This document shows positions 1 through 8,508 of a stretch of 64,000 bases of DNA, in pieces. This DNA is from Bacillus pumilus (GTDB lineage Bacteria > Bacillota > Bacilli > Bacillales > Bacillaceae). Position numbers and translations under genes: made by a program. The DNA lies in NCBI RefSeq assembly GCF_009937765.1, contig NZ_CP047089.1, positions 3,222,272 to 3,286,271 of the forward strand, given 5' to 3'. The notes below the pieces were generated by a model. The model had not been told where the DNA came from and searched no databases. It saw only the letters and a program-made list of their open reading frames with translations. Numbering within the stretch: the stretch's first letter is position 1; every line of letters starts with the position of its first letter.

Positions 1-198
1 GCAAGAGGCTCATTTTATTTTAGAATTCGACCACATCTACTTTTGAATGGTATGATTCTCGACATGAAAGACATATGTTTTCCCTTAATGAATGAGATCA
101 ATCACAAGCAATGTTTGTTTCCTTTTTCCGTATAAGAATAAACGATTTACTGAACTTCTTATTTAAGTGTTATCACCCTTCATCCATAATTAATCAAG

Positions 199-231
199 AA
201 AAAATCCCCATCTTTTAGAAAGATAGGGAAC
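199..231 (-). terminator. terminator of the FrnE-like gene
   Basis: Read on the minus strand, CCCTATCTTT pairs with AAAGATGGGG and is followed by a run of T, just after the stop codon of the DsbA-family gene. The first 190 bases of the window show no convincing gene or structure. Confidence 0.6.
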
Positions 232-238
232 TTGCCTA

Positions 239-964
239 TTACGCTTCTTCTTTAGGGGTAGGCACTGCGCATACGCCATCTGCACATGCCGCTTCAAACG
301 AATTAGCAGCCGCTTTCTCAGCTTGAGCTGCTTCTTCTGTCCATGCCGTTTCAAGTGCACGCAGGAACGTATCAGCTGGCTGAGCACCTGCAACTGAATA
401 CTTGTCATTGATCAAGAAAAACGGAACAGCATTAATACCAAGCTGTCTCGCTTCTTGTTCATCTTTTCGGACATGATCAGCAAACTCTTCGCCACCTAAC
501 ATTTGCTGTACTTCCTGCAAATCAAGACCTGCTTTTTCTGCAATGTCTAAAAGGGTTTGACGATCGCCAACATGCTTTCCATCTGTAAAATATGCTTGAA
601 ACAGCTCTCCCATAACGAAATCGCCTTTCCCCATTTGACCAGCATATTGCGCCAATCGATGAGCATCAAAGGTGTTAGTCAACACGAGTGGATCAAATTG
701 AAAATCGATTCCTTTCTCTTTGCCGGCCTGCTTCATCTGCTCATTCATCGCCATCGCCTGGCTGCGGCTCATCCCATATTTTTTGACGAGCATATCATGG
801 ACATCAAAATCGACATCAGCAGGTGCATGTGGATCAAGCTCAAAGCTTTTAAACTCGATTTCCACCTGTTCTTTTTGAGGGAATTGTTCAAGCGCTGTTT
901 CTAGTTGTTTTTTTCCTATATAACAAAAAGGACAGGCGATATCTGACCAGATTTGTACTTTCAT
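239..964 (-). CDS. DsbA-family FrnE-like thiol oxidoreductase
   Basis: Thioredoxin-fold protein of the DsbA/FrnE class (2-hydroxychromene-2-carboxylate isomerase-like), predicted cytoplasmic because no signal peptide is visible. The N-terminus carries the redox motif CPFC near residues 12-15, and the conserved cis-Pro segment INAVPFF lies near residue 180. The C-terminal tail holds CADGVC, a second CX4C pair like the one described for Deinococcus FrnE. The ATG at 964 is preferred over the one at 970 because GGAAGG then lies at normal spacing. The family handles disulfides and oxidative stress; the substrate here is unknown. It stands alone under a promoter overlapped by a perfect palindrome. 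Confidence 0.85.
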   Translation of the reverse strand: MKVQIWSDIACPFCYIGKKQLETALEQFPQKEQVEIEFKSFELDPHAPADVDFDVHDMLVKKYGMSRSQAMAMNEQMKQAGKEKGIDFQFDPLVLTNTFDAHRLAQYAGQMGKGDFVMGELFQAYFTDGKHVGDRQTLLDIAEKAGLDLQEVQQMLGGEEFADHVRKDEQEARQLGINAVPFFLINDKYSVAGAQPADTFLRALETAWTEEAAQAEKAAANSFEAACADGVCAVPTPKEEA

Positions 965-1001
965 GTTCATCTTCCTTCCGTGTTTACGCTTTTTCTTCCA
1001 A

Positions 1002-1024
1002 GATGTAACTATTATAGTTACATC
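1002..1024 (-). promoter_or_regulatory. 23-bp perfect palindrome (operator) over the promoter
   Basis: An 11-1-11 perfect inverted repeat, GATGTAACTAT-T-ATAGTTACATC. On the minus strand it contains the -10 TATAAT (1011-1016), with TTGACA at 1035-1040 (18-bp spacer). A dimeric repressor bound here would block the promoter of the FrnE-like gene. The shape resembles MarR/HxlR-type thiol- or electrophile-sensing operators; the regulator is not identified. Confidence 0.75.
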
Positions 1025-1062
1025 TATTCACTTATGTCAAGATACTGTACGCCATTTAGACG

Positions 1063-1093
1063 AAAAAAGCCTTTCCTTCTAGGTAAGGAAAGG
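1063..1093 (-). terminator. terminator of the NRPS locus
   Basis: CCTTTCCTT pairs perfectly with AAGGAAAGG, and on the minus strand the stem is followed by TTTTTT. It lies about 100 bp after the NRPS stop codon. Confidence 0.75.
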
Positions 1094-1195
1094 TCAAATC
1101 AAACATAAAATTCATATTGTATCACTTTTTTAAAATAGAGCTTCTAGAAAAGAAGAAATGTTGTCTTTTTCTTTATCTCAAATGTTGAAACATTG

Positions 1196-4100
1196 TCACC
1201 TATTGATTGTTTTATTCTCATTTGATGGAATCTCTGTAAAATAATTATTTCTTATGAAATAACCCAAAATTCTTTTGAAAATATAAACATCTACTTTAGG
1301 CAAATACATAGAAATTTTTTGCAGGATTTCATTTGTCTGATTACTATCGAAAATTATAGTACCTTTATCTGATTTTGAATCCATTAAAAAGCTGCCGAGT
1401 GCTTCAATAGATCCTTCTTTTTCTTTATTGATCGTATCTAACCATTTTTTCATACTCTTTCTTTCCAATTTAAATCCTTCTTTTTCTATAACTGTAATAA
1501 CATCATCAAAATCAAGCGATTCTGAATTATATATATGGAAATTACCACCCATTTCTTCGGAAATAGATATTTTTACAATTGATTTACTTGCATAATTCAC
1601 TGGCACTAAATTCAATTTCCCTAACTCTGTGGGTGCCATCTTCATCTCAATACACCCTGCAATAATTCTCCATATCAGATCATTTTTTTGACATGCACCT
1701 GTTTGAAGATCTCCTGTTAAGCGACCACAGCGATAAATTGATACAGGTATACCACGTTTGCGCGCAATTTGAATTATATTTTCTGCAACCCACTTACTCT
1801 CTGTGTACCCAATAGATCCCCCAAGATGCTCGGGGGTTGGCATATGTTCTTCATTTATAAATTTTGTGCTACCCTCTTCAGAATTAGAAAAAACATATAT
1901 TGTAGAGATAAAATGAACTGGTTTAATTTTTTTAAGACAGGCGAGCCTTAGAATTTCTTCCGTACCTAAAACATTTGATTTCTTTAAAGCATCGTACGGA
2001 TAAATAAAATTAACAAGCGCTCCATTATGGTAAATAACACTAATATCACTTGCCAATTTGAGAAATTTTTCTTCCGTTAGCCCAAATAATGGCCTAGATA
2101 AATCACCTACAATTGGAATAATACGATCTTTAAATTTTTCATTCCAAATTTCATACTTCTTTAATGCATTTTGAATACGCAAAAAACCGGACTCTGTTGA
2201 ATTAGCGCGCACTAAACAATAAATTTTTGCAGAACTCATCTTTAGTAGATCACGTAACAAAAAAGCACCTAAGAAACCGGTTGCACCTGTTAAAAAAACA
2301 TTATCTATGTATGAAGTATCTTTATTTTCAAATGGCTCAGTTGGTTGTATAGAAGAATCTAATGAGACTTCATTCAATAGATACTCTAATTGATGTTTTT
2401 CCAACTCTTCCTCACCAATTACATTTAAGCTTTCAATATTTTCTGCCATACCTGCTATTGTAGGATACTCAAATAAAATGCGGAGTGGAATATGGATGTT
2501 AAATTCTTCACGCAATTTAAAAATAAGTTTATTTGCACTCAGTGAATGTCCACCAATCTCGAAGAAGTCATCATAAATAGATATCTTATTTTCGCCCAAA
2601 ACATCTTTCCAATGGTGTAGTATTACTTTTTCTTTATTATTTCTCGGTGGTGTATAACCGTTTATGAATGTTTTTTCTATTTCTCTAGGAAGAGGCAATG
2701 CTTTTTTATTCAATTTCCCATTCGGGGTGATTGGGATAAAATCTAATTTAATTAAATAAGAAGGTACCATATAATTAGGCAAAAATTTCGAAACATAATC
2801 TTTAAGTTCTATTGAGGAAATATTGCTACCTTTCTTTTCAATATAATAACCTATTAAAATATTTTCTTCTTGATGGTCTTCATTTGTTAAAATGATTATC
2901 TCCTCAATCGATTCATTTTTTCTGATAGCTGCTTCAATTTCTCCTAATTCAATACGATATCCACGAACCTTAACTTGGTCATCTTCCCTTCCAATAAATT
3001 GAATTTCCCCATTTGGAAGGAGCTTAGCCAAATCACCCGTTTTATACATCAAATCCTTATTTTTAAAATGGTCTTTAAAAAATCGCTGTTTTGTTAATTC
3101 TGGTTTATTTAAATAACCTCGAGCTACACCGTCACCAGATATAAATAAATCACCGACTACACCTATTGGCTGTAATTGTAGGGAAGAATCTAAAATATAC
3201 ATTTGAGTATTTGAGATTGGCTTTCCTATAGAAATATTACCTTGGGTAACATCTTTAATCGCTGACCAAATTGTAGTTTCAGTCGGTCCATACATATTGA
3301 AAATTTGAGCGTTTGAGTTGCGTCTCAATCCTTCCAATAACTCTTTAGTTAGAGCTTCTCCTCCCACCATTATTTCCGAAAGATTCATTAAACTAGAAGC
3401 TAAAGATTTATTTTGTAAGAACAACCTATATCGAGAAGGAGTAGTTTGCATCATTTTTACATCATATTTTTTTATAAGATTTGTTAATGATTCTGCATCA
3501 GAAAGTTCTTTTTCACTTGCTAAAATTATATGCTGACCTATAGTTAAAGGTAATAATATCTCTAACATAAAAATATCAAAGGATATTGTTGTTACTGCTA
3601 TAATAGGTTTATTTCTTTTAAAGTTGACAGCTTGTGACACTGCATTAATAAAGTTATTTAATGATTTATGTTCCACCATAACTCCTTTGGGATTTCCAGT
3701 AGATCCTGAAGTATATATCACATAAGCTAATTGGTTTTCATTAATTAAATTAATTGGTGCTTCTTTACTTTCATTTTTTATTAAGTCAGATTCTTCATCT
3801 AGATAAATAATTTTACTATTACCAAATGCAAAATATTCACTAAACTGTTTATTGGTTATAATTAAGGATGTTTTTGAATCTTCTATAATATATCTTATTC
3901 TTTCTTTTGGAAATGATGGATCTATTGGAACAAAGCAACCTCCAGCTTTAAGGATTCCTAGAATACAAATTACCATATTAATCGATCTTTCAACACATAC
4001 CCCTACAATTTCTTCTGAACCCACACCATATTTTTTCAAATAATTAGCAAATTCGTTTGCATTTTCATTCAAATCTTTATACGTTATTGATTGGTTATCA

Positions 4101-5611
4101 AATGAAATTGCAATTTGTTTAGGAAATAAATTTGCTTGATCTGTGAATAACTCTAAAAATGATTGATTAGCTGAACTAGATAAATCACATTTATTATAGA
4201 TATCATTTTTCGGCATCAGATCTTTTTGAACTAGAGATATACTATTTATTGGAACTTCTATCTTATTTACGATTTCATTTAAAATGTTTTCAAAATGTTT
4301 CATCATTTGAATAATGGTACTTTTCTCAAATAAATCTTTATTATACTCGAATGTACAAATAAGCCCTTTTTTTGATTCACTCATTGTTAGACTCAAATCA
4401 AACTTTGACATAGTCGAATTGAATTCAATATCACTAGGCTCAATTCTTATATCATCCATTGAGAGATAATCAAGTTGAATATTTTGCAAAGTAAACATAA
4501 CTTGGATTAGAGGCGAGTGGCTTAAGCTTCTTTTTATTTGCAATTTTTCAACTAGCTTCTCAAACGGGATTTCTCGATTTGAAAATGCTTCAAGAGAAGT
4601 TTTGTTTACACGATTTAATAGTTGTTTAAAGGTAAGCCCCCCTGACACATTTGTACGAAAGACCAGGGTATTAATAAAACACCCTATGAGTTCTTCAGTT
4701 TCAGGTATATCTCGACCTGCAACTGGACTTCCGATTACTATATCTTCTTGGCCTGTATATCGAAACAACAGTAATTTGAAACCAGTTAATAAAGTCATAA
4801 ATAACGTGACTCCTTCTCTTTTACTGATTTCATTTAATTTGTTCATCAAATTAACGGGCAAATTAATTGTATGTATCCCTCCTCTATATGTTTGTACTGC
4901 TGGTCTTGAATGATCTATAGGAAGTGAAATTAATGGTTTAATCCCCCTTAATTTATTCTTCCAATAAGTAATTTTCTTTTCAAACATCTTCTCATTTAGA
5001 TATTTATGTTGCCAGACTGCGTAATCTGCATACTGTATTGAGAGGTGAGGAAGTTTTAATTGTTTTCCTTTTTTTAAAGTTAAATAATTCTGCTGTAGTT
5101 TTTGCATGATAATATTAAGTGACCATCCGTCGGAAATAATATGATGCATATTCAAGAGAAAAACATAATTATTTTTCTCTTTTTGAATTAATGTTGCACG
5201 AATTAGTGGACCTTTTGTTAAATCAAATGGTTTATTAAATTTTTTATTAATTAGACGTTTTACTTCATCCTCTTTATTATTGAAACAACTTAAATCCTCA
5301 AAATCCATTTTCCAATTTATACCACCATTAATAACTTGACATATCTCACCACTCACTTCTTTAAAAGTTGTCCTTAATATCTCGTGTTGGTTAATGATAC
5401 TAATTAAACTGTTCTCCCATAGATCAATGCAAAGTTCGCCTTTAATATTTAATAAAAGTGGAAGGTTATATAATGAACTGTTAGGAACTAGTTGATCCAA
5501 AAACCAAATGCGCTGTTGAGCATATGAAAGTGGCATTATTTCTTCTTGGATAATTTGAACAGAATCAGCTCTCTCTTCTTGACTATAATTCTCTATGTTT
5601 TTGTTATTCAT
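1196..5611 (-). CDS. NRPS termination module C-A-T-reductase, glycine-type
   Basis: A single complete nonribosomal peptide synthetase module of 1471 residues. The condensation domain (about 27-450) has HHIISDG at 156-162. The adenylation domain (about 485-975) has YTSGSTGNPKG near 633, YGPTETT near 774, TGD near 858 and K966. The carrier domain has FFEIGGHSL with phosphopantetheine Ser1023. A terminal NAD(P)H thioester reductase starts at GATGFLG (1109-1115) and has a YxxxK-type YTESK near 1280. The ten pocket residues, aligned by hand to PheA, are D679 I680 L683 Q722 M748 G750 M773 I781 W782 K966, close to the DILQLG-type glycine code. The module should accept an upstream peptide, add glycine and release it as an aldehyde or alcohol, as LgrD does for linear gramicidin. 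Upstream modules are missing or broken here. The DNA is far more AT-rich than the flanking genes. GAGGAG precedes the ATG. Confidence 0.9.
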   Translation of the reverse strand: MNNKNIENYSQEERADSVQIIQEEIMPLSYAQQRIWFLDQLVPNSSLYNLPLLLNIKGELCIDLWENSLISIINQHEILRTTFKEVSGEICQVINGGINWKMDFEDLSCFNNKEDEVKRLINKKFNKPFDLTKGPLIRATLIQKEKNNYVFLLNMHHIISDGWSLNIIMQKLQQNYLTLKKGKQLKLPHLSIQYADYAVWQHKYLNEKMFEKKITYWKNKLRGIKPLISLPIDHSRPAVQTYRGGIHTINLPVNLMNKLNEISKREGVTLFMTLLTGFKLLLFRYTGQEDIVIGSPVAGRDIPETEELIGCFINTLVFRTNVSGGLTFKQLLNRVNKTSLEAFSNREIPFEKLVEKLQIKRSLSHSPLIQVMFTLQNIQLDYLSMDDIRIEPSDIEFNSTMSKFDLSLTMSESKKGLICTFEYNKDLFEKSTIIQMMKHFENILNEIVNKIEVPINSISLVQKDLMPKNDIYNKCDLSSSANQSFLELFTDQANLFPKQIAISFDNQSITYKDLNENANEFANYLKKYGVGSEEIVGVCVERSINMVICILGILKAGGCFVPIDPSFPKERIRYIIEDSKTSLIITNKQFSEYFAFGNSKIIYLDEESDLIKNESKEAPINLINENQLAYVIYTSGSTGNPKGVMVEHKSLNNFINAVSQAVNFKRNKPIIAVTTISFDIFMLEILLPLTIGQHIILASEKELSDAESLTNLIKKYDVKMMQTTPSRYRLFLQNKSLASSLMNLSEIMVGGEALTKELLEGLRRNSNAQIFNMYGPTETTIWSAIKDVTQGNISIGKPISNTQMYILDSSLQLQPIGVVGDLFISGDGVARGYLNKPELTKQRFFKDHFKNKDLMYKTGDLAKLLPNGEIQFIGREDDQVKVRGYRIELGEIEAAIRKNESIEEIIILTNEDHQEENILIGYYIEKKGSNISSIELKDYVSKFLPNYMVPSYLIKLDFIPITPNGKLNKKALPLPREIEKTFINGYTPPRNNKEKVILHHWKDVLGENKISIYDDFFEIGGHSLSANKLIFKLREEFNIHIPLRILFEYPTIAGMAENIESLNVIGEEELEKHQLEYLLNEVSLDSSIQPTEPFENKDTSYIDNVFLTGATGFLGAFLLRDLLKMSSAKIYCLVRANSTESGFLRIQNALKKYEIWNEKFKDRIIPIVGDLSRPLFGLTEEKFLKLASDISVIYHNGALVNFIYPYDALKKSNVLGTEEILRLACLKKIKPVHFISTIYVFSNSEEGSTKFINEEHMPTPEHLGGSIGYTESKWVAENIIQIARKRGIPVSIYRCGRLTGDLQTGACQKNDLIWRIIAGCIEMKMAPTELGKLNLVPVNYASKSIVKISISEEMGGNFHIYNSESLDFDDVITVIEKEGFKLERKSMKKWLDTINKEKEGSIEALGSFLMDSKSDKGTIIFDSNQTNEILQKISMYLPKVDVYIFKRILGYFIRNNYFTEIPSNENKTINR

Positions 5612-5669
5612 ATCTTCCCAACTCCTCTTCTGTAATAATTGATTAACGTTAATTATTTATTTACTCTAT

Positions 5670-6290
5670 TTATTGAGAACTTAATATCCATTCAAACACA
5701 GTAAAAGTTGCAAATAAAAGTAAGGAAGATATCCAAGAAGCTTTCTTTGAAAGACCTGATACTTGTTGAAAACCTATTGCAAACAGCACAAATGACCATA
5801 TGGTGAATAACTCTATTTTTTTAAGTAGATTTTCTATTGGAGGGGATGAATTAATAAAACTACTTAAAGAGGTTATTTGCATATATGGACTAGTTTGAAA
5901 AACTATTATGATAATCGTGTTAACAATATCACCTATAACGCCTATTAAGCTTATATATATAAACATCGATAGCATTTGGTGATAATTACTCTGTCCCTTA
6001 AAAATTTTAGATATGAAAAACATAATAGCTGGTGCTATGAAAATAAAAATAATTAAACCAGCAAGAACTAATACCATAAAAGGTATTAGTTCTCCTATAT
6101 CTTTAGTTTCATTATCTGAATATGAAATTCGAAAATATAGAGATACAAGATTCAAGATAATTATTATATTCAAAGGCCACCAGACAGTAGGTCTTTTTCT
6201 TATTTCACTTAATTGTGCAGTTGGATGTGTAATCATTTTTAAAAGTGATGGTTTTTGTGTTCTTTCATTTTCATTAACTTTCTTTTTCAT
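5670..6290 (-). CDS. YIP1-family membrane protein in NRPS locus
   Basis: About 206 residues with five likely membrane segments after a charged N-terminus (MKKKVNENERTQKPS). The pattern of an N-terminal THPTAQLSEIRKRP segment followed by several helices fits the bacterial YIP1 (DUF1282) family, whose biochemical role is unknown. The ATG at 6290 is chosen because GAGAGG precedes it; the upstream in-frame start overlaps remnant NRPS sequence and lacks a site. It lies 58 bp upstream of the NRPS gene on the same strand, so the two are probably co-transcribed. It shares the same AT-rich composition and could help peptide export or immunity, but that is inference only. Confidence 0.65.
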   Translation of the reverse strand: MKKKVNENERTQKPSLLKMITHPTAQLSEIRKRPTVWWPLNIIIILNLVSLYFRISYSDNETKDIGELIPFMVLVLAGLIIFIFIAPAIMFFISKIFKGQSNYHQMLSMFIYISLIGVIGDIVNTIIIIVFQTSPYMQITSLSSFINSSPPIENLLKKIELFTIWSFVLFAIGFQQVSGLSKKASWISSLLLFATFTVFEWILSSQ

Positions 6291-6341
6291 ATTATTTCCT
6301 CTCAATAAATTATTTTTGGCTTCAACCAATCAATTCTTTTT

Positions 6342-7060
6342 TTAAGTGCTTCTTTGATGAGATGAGCTAGGATAATACTTCTTACGTTCCACACGTTCAA
6401 TTGTTGGAAGATATGTCTTTTCGTCTGTCTTTTGAACGTATTCTGATAACTCTTTAATTGTTGGGCGTGAAAAGATTTCGTTAATTGGTACTTGTACTTG
6501 AAACTGTTTTGAAATACGCGACACCAACATCATGGCTTTTAAAGAATGGCCACCCAGTTCGAAGAAGTTCGCATGAATACTAATTTGATCGGTTTCAAGT
6601 ATTTCTCTCCACATCTTTTCTATGCTTTTCTCAATTTCATTTGTCGGTGCCACATACTCCTCTACTGATTGTATTTCCGGTAAAGGTAAGGCCTTTCGGT
6701 CCAACTTCCCATTTGAAGTGAGAGGCATTTTTTCCATCTCAATGATATGAGTTGGCACCATATAATGAGGCAGTGATTGTTTGAGATACTTACGTAAATC
6801 ATTCATAGTATATCCATCATCAACTATTACATAAGCACACAAGTAATCTGTTTGAATAACCACAACTGCTTCTTTAACATTTGGATATTCTAGAAGACAA
6901 TGTTCAATCTCACTTGGTTCGATACGATACCCTCGAATATTAATCTGGTCATCTATTCTTCCTACATAGTCTATTGAACCATCTGGAAGCCAGCGAGCTA
7001 GGTCACCTGTTCTATACATTTTTTCTCCTGGAATGAAAGGGTTTCTTACGAATTTTTCTT
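6342..7060 (-). pseudogene. NRPS fragment: end of A domain plus carrier domain
   Basis: The reading frame runs through the A7-A10 motifs (RTGDLARWLPDG, the RGYRIEPSEIE core, NGKLDRKALPLP) and a carrier domain with FFELGGHSLKA. It stops just inside the C1 motif of a following condensation domain (YYPSSSHQRS, then stop). Upstream of the ATG at 7019 the same frame continues with adenylation sequence (EKFVRNPFIPGEK) to about 7058, where it runs into insertion-sequence DNA without a start codon. The N-terminal part of the adenylation domain, any earlier modules and nearly all of the next condensation domain are therefore gone. A 225-residue product could be made from the ATG at 7019 but would lack substrate selection. 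This is a decayed piece of a larger synthetase that probably once fed the intact module downstream. Confidence 0.85.
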
Positions 7061-7184
7061 TCTTACACTAATCGGATAACTAACTCTTTTTCCCATACAA
7101 AAAACACCTCCAAATTGTTTTCAGATATGCTATACCCGATTTTCAATTTAAAGGTGTTTTTATTTGTCTCACTTTATGGGGTCA
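7061..7184 (-). mobile_element. IS3-like insertion sequence end remnant
   Basis: On the minus strand, from 7184, the sequence begins TGACCCCATAAAGTGAGAC, which resembles the ends of an IS3-family element. It then has a GGAGGTG site and an ATG at 7096 opening a frame MGKRVSYPISV. This matches the usual start of an IS3 orfA protein but leaves register after about 11 codons and stops at 7046. An inverted repeat (7099-7117 with 7144-7161) would fold the ribosome binding site into a hairpin, a common device in insertion sequences. Only this end survives; no transposase body or second end is visible. The breakpoint with the NRPS fragment lies near 7055-7065. Confidence 0.6.
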
Positions 7185-7291
7185 GTCCCCATGTGAACGG
7201 CTTTTTTCTATACAAACAATTTAAGATGGTCATGCACTTTCACATTCCTTTAAAATAATAGGATGAAATGATTCACAACATGGAGGTTTAT

Positions 7292-7816
7292 ATGACGTTA
7301 CCTACATTCAAGTACAACCCAGATCCAATTTCGTTACATGTGATCAAAAAAGAACAGACGACATGTCCTGTTTGCGAGAAAGAAAGAGAATATGTGTATC
7401 ATGGTCCATTTTATACTGTTGAAGATGTGGAAGGAATTTGCCCTTGGTGCATAAAAGATGGTTCAGCCTCTAAAAAATACAATGGTATGTTTCAAGACGA
7501 TGCAAGCTGTGATGACGTTGATGAAGAGAAATATATAGATGAACTGATCTATAGAACACCAGGTTATCGCGGCTGGCAGCAGGAATATTGGTTAAGTCAT
7601 TGCGGAGATTTTTGCGCGATCGTCCAGTATGTCGGTTGGAAAGAGATAGAACATTTAGAGGAAGAGCTCACAGAAGATATCGAAGACATTTGCAGCGGCG
7701 GAGGATTAACGAAAGAGAACCTAAAACAATGGCTCGTCAACGGCGGAGATCTGCAAGGCTACCTCTTTCAATGTGTCTACTGCAACAAGCATCGTTTATA
7801 TATTGACGCTAGTTAA
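7292..7816 (+). CDS. CbrC family protein (UPF0167)
   Basis: A 174-residue cytoplasmic protein starting MTLPTFKYNPDP, typical of the CbrC family, named after E. coli CbrC, which affects colicin E2 tolerance. It has three CxxC-type pairs (CPVC near 22, CPWC near 49, CVYC near the C-terminus), suggesting zinc binding, and an acidic middle. The ATG at 7292 follows GGAGG by six bases; the longer frame from 7268 has no site. It sits alone between the insertion-sequence remnant and a terminator. Molecular function is unknown. Confidence 0.8.
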   Translation: MTLPTFKYNPDPISLHVIKKEQTTCPVCEKEREYVYHGPFYTVEDVEGICPWCIKDGSASKKYNGMFQDDASCDDVDEEKYIDELIYRTPGYRGWQQEYWLSHCGDFCAIVQYVGWKEIEHLEEELTEDIEDICSGGGLTKENLKQWLVNGGDLQGYLFQCVYCNKHRLYIDAS

Positions 7817-7821
7817 ACAAA

Positions 7822-7851
7822 ATAAGGACCCTTCAAACAGGTCCTTTTTTC
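7822..7851 (+). terminator. terminator after the CbrC-like gene
   Basis: GGACC...GGTCC hairpin (AAGGACC, CTTCAAACA loop, GGTCCTT) followed by six T, a few bases after the CbrC stop. Confidence 0.75.
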
Positions 7852-7858
7852 ATACCAT

Positions 7859-8041
7859 CTATTTTTTATATAAAATGAGTGCAGAAAAACAGTAGAGCTG
7901 TTCTCCACCTTGCTCACAGATCACCGCTACATTGTACTTGATGTCAATGATTTGGTCGTCATCCATTCCTTTTAAAAAAAGATTGATTTCGCTCTGCAAA
8001 TCTTTTTCGTGCTCTTCATCAAATACAGCTACCTTTAGCAC
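7859..8041 (-). CDS. yteV: sporulation protein Cse60
   Basis: A 60-residue protein resembling Cse60/YteV of B. subtilis: a start like VLKVAVFDEEHEKDL and an end QLYCFSALILYKK. The family name reflects the 60-residue size and sigma-E control in the mother cell during sporulation; its function is unknown. The GTG at 8041 is chosen because GGGAGA precedes it and the length then matches exactly. The longer frame would run back through the terminator of the rhodanese gene. It lies just downstream of ytwF on the same strand but behind that terminator, so it is probably a separate unit. Confidence 0.75.
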   Translation of the reverse strand: MLKVAVFDEEHEKDLQSEINLFLKGMDDDQIIDIKYNVAVICEQGGEQLYCFSALILYKK

Positions 8042-8106
8042 ATATGCCACTCTCCCTTCTCTCGCTACTCTATCTTTATGCACATTAGGGCGGGCATATG
8101 AACAAA

Positions 8107-8136
8107 AAAAGCCTTTCATCTATGAGATGAAAGGAC
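8107..8136 (-). terminator. terminator of ytwF
   Basis: CCTTTCATCT and AGATGAAAGG form a near-perfect stem followed on the minus strand by TTTTTTT, directly after the rhodanese stop codon. Confidence 0.8.
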
Positions 8137-8142
8137 TTCTGT

Positions 8143-8454
8143 TTACAGCTTCGGTTTTGTTTCTCCAGTCCAAGCAAGCATTCCGCCAACGACATTGGTC
8201 GCTTGATAGCCTTGGTCTTCTAGGAAATAACAGACATTTTCACTACGTTTACCAGACCGGCAAATAATATAATATTCTTGCGTTTGATCGAATGCATCCA
8301 GTTTCTCCGGGATATCTCCCATTCGAATGTGGATCGCTTCAGGAATCATTCCTTCTGCTACTTCCTCGTTCTCACGCACGTCAACAAGCTGAATCGCTTC
8401 TTCTTGCTCTAGCTTTTGTTTTAATTCTTCTATTGAGATTTCTTTAACTGACAC
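8143..8454 (-). CDS. ytwF: rhodanese-like domain protein
   Basis: A single-domain rhodanese of 103 residues, the same length as B. subtilis YtwF. The active-site loop CRSGKRS (Cys near residue 65) would carry a persulfide. Aspartate in the LVDVRE strand and the closing segment ATNVVGGMLAW are typical. Likely a cytoplasmic sulfur-transfer protein; the partner is unknown. It uses a GTG start after AAGGAGA. In B. subtilis it also lies close to leuS, which supports the name. Confidence 0.85.
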   Translation of the reverse strand: MSVKEISIEELKQKLEQEEAIQLVDVRENEEVAEGMIPEAIHIRMGDIPEKLDAFDQTQEYYIICRSGKRSENVCYFLEDQGYQATNVVGGMLAWTGETKPKL

Positions 8455-8508
8455 GGCGCTTATCTCTCCTTTTCATCACGGTGACACCATTATAGCAAAT
8501 GAACTGCA

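Noticed and set aside
1..190. Possible gene fragment at the window start
   Set aside because: No frame with recognisable protein character or ribosome binding site; only AT-rich intergenic sequence seen.
7019..7096. Short frame MGKRVSYPISVRKKNS as a real gene
   Set aside because: Sixteen codons crossing an insertion-sequence/NRPS breakpoint; best read as a truncated orfA start.
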